NCBI GenBank assembly: GCA_903912795.1
Contig: CAIWIS010000606.1
Coordinates: 1 to 5,614 of the forward strand
DNA length: 5,614 nucleotides
Direction: 5' to 3'
From: an uncultured Bacteroidales bacterium
GTDB lineage: Bacteria > Bacteroidota > Bacteroidia > Bacteroidales > Paludibacteraceae
In this document: positions 1 through 5,614 of the stretch, piece after piece
Position numbering within the stretch: position 1 is the first letter of the stretch
How the letters are laid out: the number at the start of each line of letters is the position of its first letter
Notes under the pieces: model-generated
The model's input: only the letters and a program-made list of their open reading frames with translations
Databases searched by the model: none
Told to the model about the DNA's origin: nothing
Made by a program: the position numbers and the translations under genes

Positions 1-387
1 AACTGTATGTTTGATTCAGGAGGATTTGATATAGTAGGGCATTTCGATAAAATTACCTTACATGGATCACAATATGCCGATTTTGATACCGATACTTTGT
101 GGTATCGTAATTTGGTGGGCGAGTCATTACAACAAATTAAAAATAAAGGGTTTATACTCGAAATTAATACAAAGTCACTTTCTGAAAGAGGTATAACTTT
201 TCCCGAAAATAAGTTGTTCCATTTAATTCACGAACTTCAAATTCCTATTACTGTCAATTCCGACTGTCATTACCCTTCGCGTGTGATCGACGGTTTTGAA
301 ATTACTTACTCCAATCTTAAAGAAATTGGATTTACCCATTTACAACAATTAGTTGATGGTAAATGGCAAGCGGTTTCACTACTTTAA
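1..387 (+). CDS. PHP-domain phosphatase, histidinol-phosphatase type (3' part only)
   Basis: This is the C-terminal 128 residues of a protein whose 5' end lies before the window; the frame is open from base 1 and stops with TAA at 385-387. The visible part carries late motifs of the PHP metal-dependent phosphoesterase fold: GHFD (37-48), LEIN (about 166-177) and NSDCH (256-270), whose His and Asp residues are metal ligands in the family. The pattern of GH-x-D, then EIN, then a beta strand ending in SD-x-H fits histidinol-phosphatases of the HisJ/HisK type. These remove phosphate from histidinol phosphate in cytoplasmic histidine synthesis and are about 260-280 residues long, so roughly half is visible. 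The ATG at base 7 is internal, not the start. Substrate is inferred from family resemblance; another PHP phosphoesterase cannot be excluded. A terminator follows directly, so this is the last gene of its transcript. Confidence 0.8.
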   Translation, partial: NCMFDSGGFDIVGHFDKITLHGSQYADFDTDTLWYRNLVGESLQQIKNKGFILEINTKSLSERGITFPENKLFHLIHELQIPITVNSDCHYPSRVIDGFEITYSNLKEIGFTHLQQLVDGKWQAVSLL

Positions 388-437
388 AAAAAAGCAGCTA
401 AGTTCTTATTTTGAACAATAGCTGCTTTTTGTTTTTT
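386..437. terminator. Bidirectional intrinsic terminator between convergent genes
   Basis: A 12-bp perfect stem pairs 389-400 (AAAAAGCAGCTA) with 419-430 (TAGCTGCTTTTT). An inner GTTC/GAAC helix (402-405 with 413-416) extends it around a 7-base loop. On the plus strand the stem runs into a T-rich tract (426-437, interrupted by one G). On the minus strand it runs into eight Ts, the complement of A386-A393. It lies between the PHP gene stop (385-387) and the minus-strand peptidase stop (450-452), so it can end both convergent transcripts. Confidence 0.88.
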
Positions 438-449
438 AGAATAAATCTT

Positions 450-2543
450 TTATTTCAAACCACGCTTAATAAGCAATGCTTCGGGGTTTGGTGCTTTGCC
501 ACGGAAAGTGCGGTAGAGTGTCATTGGGTCTTCCGAATCGCCTTTTTCTAATATGTTTTTTCGGAAAGCTGTAGCACGTTCTTGATTATAAATATCACCT
601 GTTTCTACAAACGATTGGTACGCATCAGCATCCAATACTTCGGCCCATGTATAGCTGTAATAACCGGCTGAATAACCTCCACCCATTACGTGATTAAAGT
701 AGGAACTGCGGTAACGTACAATAATTTCGGGTATCATTCCAATTCGGTCAAGCGACGATTTTTCGAATGCATTTACATCAAAATCAGCTGTGTCCTTACG
801 CGTATGGTAATCCATATCGAGCAATGCTGCCGAAAGCAATTCAGTCATTGTAAAGCCTTGATTAAATGTGCCTACTTTTTGAATTTTTTCGATTAGAGCA
901 TCGGGCATTACTTCACCTGTTTTGTAATGCAACGCATAAGTTTTCATTACCTGTGGCTCAAAACACCAGTTTTCCATGATTTGCGAAGGAAGTTCTACAA
1001 AATCGCGACGTACATTAGTGCCCGACTGACTTAAATAGGTTGTTTGACTCAATAAGCCGTGCAATGCATGACCGAACTCGTGGAATAAAGTTTCTACTTC
1101 GTCCATATTTAGCAACGATGGTTTGTCTGCAGTTGGTTTGGTAAAGTTACCTGTATTAGCAATAATCGGACGATGGTTTTTGCCATCTTTGATATATTGT
1201 TCGGTAATGTTATTCATCCAAGCTCCGGCACGTTTGCTGGCGCGTGGAAAATAATCGGTATAAAGCACTCCAATAAGCGAGCCGTCAGCGTTTGTTACTT
1301 CAAAAACTTCCACATCGGGGTGGTAAATAGGCATTTTGTCTAATTTCTTAAATTGTAATCCCCAAAGCTTAGTGGCAAGGTCGAACACGCCTTTACGTAC
1401 GTTTTCGAGTTTAAAGTAAGGTCGTAGTTCTTCTTCATTAAGATTAAATTTTTTCTGACGAAGTTTTTCGGCATAAAACCACCAGTCCCATGCTTCGAGT
1501 TTCTCGCCTTTTCCTTCGGCATCCATTAGCTTTTGCAGTTCAGCAACTTCTTCTTTGGCACGTGCTACGGCTGGATTCCAAACTGTAGCCAGAAAATCGT
1601 AAACAGCTTTTGGCGTTTTGGCCATTGTGTTGTCCAAAATAAAATCAGCAGGTGTTTCGTATCCTAATAACTGCGCCCTTTGAATACGCAATTTAATGAT
1701 TTTATTGATATTAGCTTTGTTGTCGTTTTTGTTGTCGTTGTTGGCACGTGTGGAATATGCCAAGAGTAATTCTTTGCGCAATTCGCGGTTTTCGCTGTAC
1801 TGTAGAACCGGAATAAAACTGGCTTTTTGAGTTGTGAAAAGCCATTTTCCGTCCATTTTAGCTTCTTTAGCGGCTTCAGCAGCTGCTTGGCGAACACCTT
1901 CGGGTAAACCTGCAAGGTCTGCTTCTTTGTCAATAACCTTTTGGTACGCATTGGTTTCGGCCAATACATTTTGTCCAAATGCCAATTCGGCCAAACCAAG
2001 ATCTTTGTTAATAACACGGAGTTTTTCTTTTTGCTCCGGATTTAGTGCAGCACCACTGCGAATAAATTTTTTATAATACGTTTCAAGCAATCTGTTCTGT
2101 TCACTAGTGAGTTTTAAGCTTTCGCGTTTTTCGTATAGTGATTTTATTTTGATAAAAATCTTATCATTCAAATACAAATTATCGCTATGTTCCGAAAGTT
2201 TTGGTGAAACATCGGTAGCTATTTTTTCCATATCGTCGTTACTGTTCGACGAGTATAGATTGAAAAATACCGATGAAACTTTACTTAATAATTCACCACT
2301 ATAATCCAATGCCTCTATGGTGTTTGCAAATGTTGCTTCATCTTTGTTGTTGGCAATAGATTCAAATTCAGCTTGTTGCTGTTTAATCCCTTCTTCGAAG
2401 GCAGGCATATAATGCTCTGTTTTAATTTTGTCGAAAGGCGGAGCGCCATATTCATTTTCGTAAGCTGCAAAAAACGGATTGTCGTTTTTGGCACATCCTG
2501 TAAGGATCAATGCAGTCATAATGATACAAGTTAGTTTTTTCAT
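450..2543 (-). CDS. dcp: M3-family zinc peptidase, Dcp-like peptidyl-dipeptidase, lipoprotein
   Basis: This 697-residue protein is a zinc metallopeptidase of family M3 (thimet oligopeptidase fold), which cuts short peptides and not folded proteins. The HEFGH zinc motif is at residues 488-492 and the expected third ligand Glu is at 517, within DFVELPSQ. The C-terminal substrate-binding segment has His618 followed by GGGYSAGYYSYTWAEVLDAD (621-640), matching the conserved His/Tyr cluster of the family. The stretch SGTN..RDFVE.PSQI.E.W resembles E. coli Dcp more than oligopeptidase A, so release of C-terminal dipeptides is the likely activity. Length is normal for the family plus a signal peptide. 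The N-terminus MKKLTCIIMTALILTGC is a lipoprotein signal with lipobox LTGC and Cys17 as acylation site, so the enzyme is probably envelope-anchored, unlike cytoplasmic E. coli Dcp. The ATG at 2543 is fixed by this signal peptide. The gene appears monocistronic: its own -7 box lies upstream and a terminator downstream. Confidence 0.93.
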   Translation of the reverse strand: MKKLTCIIMTALILTGCAKNDNPFFAAYENEYGAPPFDKIKTEHYMPAFEEGIKQQQAEFESIANNKDEATFANTIEALDYSGELLSKVSSVFFNLYSSNSNDDMEKIATDVSPKLSEHSDNLYLNDKIFIKIKSLYEKRESLKLTSEQNRLLETYYKKFIRSGAALNPEQKEKLRVINKDLGLAELAFGQNVLAETNAYQKVIDKEADLAGLPEGVRQAAAEAAKEAKMDGKWLFTTQKASFIPVLQYSENRELRKELLLAYSTRANNDNKNDNKANINKIIKLRIQRAQLLGYETPADFILDNTMAKTPKAVYDFLATVWNPAVARAKEEVAELQKLMDAEGKGEKLEAWDWWFYAEKLRQKKFNLNEEELRPYFKLENVRKGVFDLATKLWGLQFKKLDKMPIYHPDVEVFEVTNADGSLIGVLYTDYFPRASKRAGAWMNNITEQYIKDGKNHRPIIANTGNFTKPTADKPSLLNMDEVETLFHEFGHALHGLLSQTTYLSQSGTNVRRDFVELPSQIMENWCFEPQVMKTYALHYKTGEVMPDALIEKIQKVGTFNQGFTMTELLSAALLDMDYHTRKDTADFDVNAFEKSSLDRIGMIPEIIVRYRSSYFNHVMGGGYSAGYYSYTWAEVLDADAYQSFVETGDIYNQERATAFRKNILEKGDSEDPMTLYRTFRGKAPNPEALLIKRGLK

Positions 2544-2582
2544 TTTAATAATACTTTAAATGTGAACTGATTATTTTGATGG

Positions 2583-2590
2583 CAAAGATA
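2583..2590 (-). promoter_or_regulatory. Bacteroidota-type -7 promoter box for the M3 peptidase gene
   Basis: The minus strand reads TATCTTTG, an exact match to TAnnTTTG, 39 bases upstream of the peptidase ATG. It would give a leader of roughly 30 bases. No TTG-type -33 element is seen at the usual 17-23 base distance, so the call rests on one 8-base element and its position. Confidence 0.5.
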
Positions 2591-2639
2591 TGAATTTTTT
2601 CGAATTTTGAGAGAATAGTGTATAATTATTAATATTGAG

Positions 2640-2647
2640 TATTTTTG
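2640..2647 (+). promoter_or_regulatory. Bacteroidota-type -7 promoter box for the sigma/anti-sigma operon
   Basis: TATTTTTG matches TAnnTTTG exactly, 55 bases before the sigma-factor ATG. At the expected -33 distance (19 bases upstream) there is GTG (2618-2620) in place of TTG, a one-base mismatch. This suggests basal transcription of the operon by the housekeeping sigma factor. A separate self-activated ECF promoter cannot be recognised by eye. Confidence 0.45.
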
Positions 2648-2655
2648 CAAAACTT

Positions 2656-2677
2656 AATTATGCTATGCAACATAATT
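2656..2677. repeat. Short inverted repeat at the probable start of the sigma operon transcript
   Basis: AATTATG (2656-2662) and CATAATT (2671-2677) are perfect 7-base inverted arms around an 8-base spacer. They begin about nine bases after the -7 box, at or just after the expected transcription start, and end 25 bases before the sigma ATG. The element could be an operator for a dimeric regulator or a weak leader hairpin. In AT-rich DNA such a repeat can also occur by chance. Confidence 0.3.
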
Positions 2678-2702
2678 GGAACAATATTCATCTTGAATTG
2701 GA

Positions 2703-3281
2703 ATGAAGAGTAATCGCATATACGACGAACAAGAAATCATTAAAGGCTGCAAAAATGGCGAATCGTGGGCACAAAAACTTGTGTATGATCAACACGCATC
2801 GGCCATGATGAGCGTTTGTATGCGTTATGCTGGTGATTATGAAACGGCACGAGACCTATTGCAAGATGGATTTATCAAGGTTTTTACAAAAATTGAATCG
2901 TATACTGGAGTTGGTGCATTTGGAGGTTGGATTCGTAGGATTTTTGTAACAACAGCATTGGAGTTTTTGCGGCAAAACAGTGCTCTCAAACAGAGCGAGG
3001 ATTTGGATGATCATCATATAAAATTTGAAGATAATCAACCTACAATATTGGATAAAATAACTGCTGATGAACTTTTGAATTGTGTTGCTCAATTATCCGA
3101 CGGTTATAGAACAGTTTTTAATTTATATGCAATTGAAGGTTATTCGCATGCCGAAATTGCTGAATCATTACAGATTAGCGAAAATACGTCGCGGTCACAG
3201 TTTATGAGAGCTCGCAATATTTTGCAAAAAAATATCGAAAAATTAATTGGAAAAGAATATGTACAACAATATAGAAAATAA
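2703..3281 (+). CDS. ECF-type RNA polymerase sigma-70 factor
   Basis: This 192-residue protein has the two-domain layout of an extracytoplasmic-function sigma factor. Region 2 spans about residues 24-91 (LVYDQHASAMMSVCMRYAG, then ARDLLQDGFIKVFTKI, then GGWIRRIFVTTALEFLR), contacting core polymerase and the -10 element. An acidic linker follows (about 98-118, rich in Asp, Glu and Gln). Region 4 is at about 123-177, with a helix-turn-helix (YSHAEIAESLQISENTSRSQ, 147-166) for the -35 element. There is no region 1.1 or 3, as expected for the class. The ATG at 2703 is fixed by an in-frame TGA at 2694-2696. The stop overlaps the start of the next gene by 23 bases, implying co-translation with its probable anti-sigma partner. 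It presumably acts in the cytoplasm when released from that partner; its target promoters cannot be read here. The subgroup may be ECF21, which is inferred from phylum and context. Confidence 0.93.
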   Translation: MKSNRIYDEQEIIKGCKNGESWAQKLVYDQHASAMMSVCMRYAGDYETARDLLQDGFIKVFTKIESYTGVGAFGGWIRRIFVTTALEFLRQNSALKQSEDLDDHHIKFEDNQPTILDKITADELLNCVAQLSDGYRTVFNLYAIEGYSHAEIAESLQISENTSRSQFMRARNILQKNIEKLIGKEYVQQYRK

Positions 3282-4554
3282 CAAACCCGACCTATTCAGC
3301 GATTTGGTAAAACAAAAGCTCGAAGGTCATCAAATGCCGGTACCACCAGCGGTTTGGGATGCAATTGCCCAAAATATTGGCGTAGCGAAACCCAAAAAAC
3401 GAATAATATTTGGTTGGTGGCTGACTGCTGGTATTGCTGCTGCAGTGGCATTGCTTTTTGTTTTTCAGCCATTTAATAATCAAACTACGAATACTTTATC
3501 AAAAAACAGTACAAAATTACCTACTACTCCAAAACAAAATTCTGAAATAATAACTACAAAATCGAGCCAGGTTGCTAGTTCGTTCGTTGCCAAATCATAT
3601 ACAATTGAATCGAATAAAATTGAAGCATTAACAGAAAACAATTTTACCGAAGTTCCTGCAATCCAAAATTTAAAAACCAATTCAGAGAATGGAGTAGCTT
3701 CAATAATTGAAAAATCAAATACAAAAGACAGTTCAACTTTTGTTTTTGATAATCAAGTGTATGCCAATATAATTACCGAAACAAAAAAAAATAAAGCTGA
3801 CACAGCAAAACCGGTTGAGCCAATTGAACGTAAAAAACTGCAATTAAAGCAAGAAGATTGGACTGATCCACTAAAAGATAAGCAAAGCTCGGATTGGTCA
3901 TTAATAGCTATGGTTGGAAGTGCTCAAAATTCAAGTGCTACCAGTGGTCAAGTAGCTTTAGAATCAGATTTTAGAGCTAGTTTGGGAGCACCGAATAGTA
4001 ATATTGGCATTGTGAGAGCCAAATCATCAAATGTGTATATTTATCCTCCTGAGAGTTTTAGCGATAAAACCTACACGCCACCTGTATCGGTTGGGTTTGC
4101 TTTAGGGCGCAAAATAACTAAAAACATTAGTGTTGAAACGGGTATAAATTATACCTATTTGCTTTCAATTTTTAAAAGCGAACAAGTTGACGCACGCCTT
4201 AATTTACATTATATGGGTATTCCGGTACGTTTTGTTTATGATTTTTTGAAATCGAATAAATGGACAGTTTATAGCACAGCCGGCGGAACAATTGAAAAGG
4301 GTTTGTGGTCGGTTTATGAACAAAATCAACATTTCAACAACAGTACAATAACTACAAATATTGAAGATAAAATAGCTGGTTTACAATATTCAATCAACGG
4401 CTCGTTTGGTGGTGCATATTCAATATATAAAAATAGCTCGGTTTATTTCGAACCAAAAATATCCTATTTTTTCGATACCGACCAACCCGTAAGTATCCGA
4501 ACTGTAAATACCATTGTTGTGGGTTTTGAAGGAGGTTTTAGATATCGATTTTAA
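3259..4554 (+). CDS. Probable dual-membrane-spanning anti-sigma factor (inner-membrane helix plus C-terminal outer-membrane beta-barrel)
   Basis: Starting at the ATG at 3259 the protein has 431 residues. Residues 1-48 are cytoplasmic and include DLFSDLVKQKLEGHQMPVPPAVWDAI, a short helical segment of the type that precedes the membrane helix in Bacteroidota anti-sigma/OMP proteins. A basic KPKKR (44-48) sets the N-terminus inside. One hydrophobic helix follows at about 49-70. Residues 72-211 form a Ser/Thr/Asn/Lys-rich linker of low complexity. From 213 to the end there are about eight amphipathic beta strands (213-223, 274-286, 290-305, 315-330, 334-349, 375-390, 393-405, 419-431), and the protein ends in Phe after GGFRYR, the usual C-terminal signal of outer-membrane barrels. 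There is no ordinary cleavable signal peptide. Overlap with the upstream sigma gene and the architecture suggest it sequesters that sigma factor and reports outer-membrane state, as for Dma proteins of Bacteroides. A TTG four codons upstream (3247) is a less likely start. Function is inferred; topology is read from the sequence. Confidence 0.82.
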   Translation: MYNNIENNKPDLFSDLVKQKLEGHQMPVPPAVWDAIAQNIGVAKPKKRIIFGWWLTAGIAAAVALLFVFQPFNNQTTNTLSKNSTKLPTTPKQNSEIITTKSSQVASSFVAKSYTIESNKIEALTENNFTEVPAIQNLKTNSENGVASIIEKSNTKDSSTFVFDNQVYANIITETKKNKADTAKPVEPIERKKLQLKQEDWTDPLKDKQSSDWSLIAMVGSAQNSSATSGQVALESDFRASLGAPNSNIGIVRAKSSNVYIYPPESFSDKTYTPPVSVGFALGRKITKNISVETGINYTYLLSIFKSEQVDARLNLHYMGIPVRFVYDFLKSNKWTVYSTAGGTIEKGLWSVYEQNQHFNNSTITTNIEDKIAGLQYSINGSFGGAYSIYKNSSVYFEPKISYFFDTDQPVSIRTVNTIVVGFEGGFRYRF

Positions 4555-4663
4555 AGATAAAAATCTGAACCGAATAGGAGGACGCAATTTGCCGCTTACT
4601 GTTGTAGTAACAGATGGTGACACTACAAATTTGGATGTGAATATTGATGCTGGAATACGTTAA
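4547..4663 (+). pseudogene. Orphan C-terminal coding remnant or frame-shifted tail
   Basis: The frame shifted by +1 from the barrel gene is open from 4508 to TAA at 4661-4663. From about 4547 it reads as protein-like sequence (DFKDKNLNRIGGRNLPLTVV, then VTDGDTTNLDVNIDAGIR). The ending, alternating hydrophobic residues followed by DAGIR, recalls the last strand of Ig-like or SdrD-B/Cna-type surface repeats, but this is a resemblance only. No ATG start exists in the frame. The only candidate start is TTG at 4589, seven bases after AGGAGG (4576-4581), which would give 24 residues. It is therefore most likely the 3' end of a decayed or deleted gene. Alternatively it is a lost extension of the barrel gene, since removing one T from TTTT at 4549-4552 would join the two frames. 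It fills most of the gap before the serpin. Confidence 0.35.
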
Positions 4664-4682
4664 TAATTAAATAATTAATCAA

Positions 4683-5614
4683 ATGAAAAAACTAATCTTT
4701 CTATTAGCGAGCATACTCATTATTATTAGTTGCAAGGACGTGGAACCTATTAGTATTGTTGAAGATGCAAAACCAATAGCATTAACTGTAACAATGCAAA
4801 AGCGTGTAAATCAAGATAATGAATTTGCATTTGATATTTTCAAGAAAACGTGCAATGAGTCGAACCAAGCCAATGTACTCATTTCGCCATTGAGTATAAG
4901 TATTGCCTTGGGTATGACATTAAATGGTGCAACCGACGAAACCAAAAGTGGGATTGAAAAAGCATTGAAAATGAGTGGTTTGACGTTGGATAATATTAAT
5001 GATTATTATAAAGTAATGCAAACTACTTTGCCAACAATTGACCCGAAAACAACACTGAATATTGCTAATTCAATATGGTACAAGACGGGTTATCCTGTTA
5101 AAACAGAATTTTTGACTATAAATAAAAATTATTTTAATGCCGAAGTTCGCGAAATGGATTTTACTCAAGTATGGGCAAAGGATACAATAAACAATTGGAT
5201 TGCTCGTAAAACAAATAATCATATCAAAGATATGTTGGATCAAATACCCGGAGATGTAGTCATGTATTTGATTAACGCTGTGTATTTTAAAGGAATGTGG
5301 AAGCAGCCATTCAATGTAAAAGCTACTAAGGAAACCAATTTTACAAATTATTTAAATACGCAACAAAAAGTAAATATGATGTATCAAAAGGATACATTTA
5401 GTTATTTTGACAACGAAAAAGCTCAGTATTTGGATATGCCTTACGGTAATAATGCTTTTAGTATGACGGTGATTTTACCAACTCAAATTTCATCAGTTAG
5501 CGAAGTGCTTGAAACACTTGATGCCGAAAGTTGGAATTTGGCATTAAATAAAATGGAAAGCGAAGAGGTAATGGTTTATTTGCCACGATTTAAGTCCAAA
5601 AGTAAATTTTTACT
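4683..5614 (+). CDS. Serpin (serine protease inhibitor fold), lipoprotein, 3' end beyond window
   Basis: The first 310 residues of a serpin run off the right edge. The N-terminus MKKLIFLLASILIIISC is a lipoprotein signal with lipobox IISC and Cys17 as acylation site, followed by KDVEP. This Lys/acidic stretch resembles the surface-export signal of some Bacteroidota lipoproteins. Core serpin motifs are in order: NVLISPLSISIALGMTLNGA (64-83, shutter region), NAVYFKGMWKQPF (198-210), VNMMYQ (about 231-236), LDMPYGNNAFSMTVILP (250-266), and LPRFKSKSKF near the edge. Serpin cores are about 350-400 residues, so about 80-110 are missing, including the hinge and reactive-centre loop. Inhibitory ability and target protease therefore cannot be judged. 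The start is fixed by the signal peptide and by an in-frame TAA at 4668-4670. It lies 128 bases after the barrel gene with no terminator visible between them, so read-through is possible. Confidence 0.92.
   Translation, partial: MKKLIFLLASILIIISCKDVEPISIVEDAKPIALTVTMQKRVNQDNEFAFDIFKKTCNESNQANVLISPLSISIALGMTLNGATDETKSGIEKALKMSGLTLDNINDYYKVMQTTLPTIDPKTTLNIANSIWYKTGYPVKTEFLTINKNYFNAEVREMDFTQVWAKDTINNWIARKTNNHIKDMLDQIPGDVVMYLINAVYFKGMWKQPFNVKATKETNFTNYLNTQQKVNMMYQKDTFSYFDNEKAQYLDMPYGNNAFSMTVILPTQISSVSEVLETLDAESWNLALNKMESEEVMVYLPRFKSKSKFL

Noticed and set aside
690..896. Plus-strand open frame of 68 codons inside the M3 peptidase gene
   Set aside because: It is antisense to a well-supported gene, has no recognisable motif and no promoter; it is a shadow of the peptidase coding sequence. 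The same applies to plus-strand frames at 1834-2076 and 2107-2304.
1664..2017. Minus-strand open frame of 117 codons in another frame of the M3 peptidase gene
   Set aside because: It lies wholly inside the peptidase gene on the same strand and its composition (Lys/Thr-rich runs) is typical of an out-of-frame reading. The shorter one at 1340-1522 is rejected for the same reason.
2856..3092. Minus-strand open frame antisense to the sigma-factor gene
   Set aside because: Cys- and Ser-rich, no family resemblance and no start signals; the sigma factor on the other strand explains the sequence. Minus-strand frames at 3292-3483, 3480-3680 and 4420-4623 are rejected likewise.
3247..3258. TTG at 3247 as the start of the membrane protein
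   Set aside because: An ATG four codons later is a better start in this phylum and still overlaps the sigma gene; nothing in the four extra residues supports the TTG.
4602..4633. Possible serpin promoter, TTG (4602-4604), 21 bases, then CAAATTTG (4626-4633)
   Set aside because: The -7 element misses the TA of TAnnTTTG by one base and the sequence also falls in the protein-like remnant, so it is too weak to call.
4661..4680. AT-rich repeated TAATAATTAA-like stretch before the serpin
   Set aside because: Low-complexity AT-rich leader typical of these genomes; the imperfect repeat is too short to call an element.
1..5614. tRNA, rRNA, CRISPR array, insertion sequence or attachment site
   Set aside because: None was seen on either strand: no regularly spaced repeats, no transposase-like reading frame and no tRNA-like cloverleaf. 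The gene content reads as ordinary chromosome.

Overview
The window looks like ordinary chromosomal DNA of a low-GC member of the Bacteroidota. The evidence is AT-rich coding sequence, starts without a clear Shine-Dalgarno, two copies of the TAnnTTTG -7 element typical of this phylum, two N-terminal lipoboxes, and an ECF sigma gene paired with a membrane-anchored beta-barrel protein of a type known from Bacteroidota. The genus cannot be told from the sequence alone.

Layout. Bases 1-387 hold the 3' half of a PHP-fold phosphatase (histidinol-phosphatase type) on the plus strand. It converges on a 697-residue M3-family lipoprotein peptidase (Dcp-like, minus strand, 450-2543), and the two share a strong hairpin that can terminate transcription in both directions. 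A 159-base divergent intergenic region (2544-2702) follows, with one -7 box on each strand. Plus-strand genes then run to the end: an ECF sigma-70 factor (2703-3281), an overlapping gene for a protein with a short cytoplasmic N-terminus, one inner-membrane helix, a long periplasmic linker and a C-terminal outer-membrane beta-barrel (3259-4554), a small orphan coding remnant (about 4547-4663), and the first 310 residues of a lipoprotein serpin (4683 to the window edge).

How they may work together. The sigma factor and the membrane protein overlap by 23 bases and are almost certainly co-translated. The second protein has the architecture of a dual-membrane-spanning anti-sigma factor: a cytoplasmic sigma-binding tail is connected in one chain to an outer-membrane barrel, so the envelope or outer-membrane state could be read directly by transcription. 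This is the most interesting system here. It resembles the Das/Dma pairs described in Bacteroides thetaiotaomicron (recalled from memory, not searched). The serpin 128 bases downstream on the same strand could be an effector or regulon member, a protease inhibitor anchored on the envelope. That link rests on position only. The PHP phosphatase and the Dcp-like peptidase look like unrelated housekeeping neighbours.
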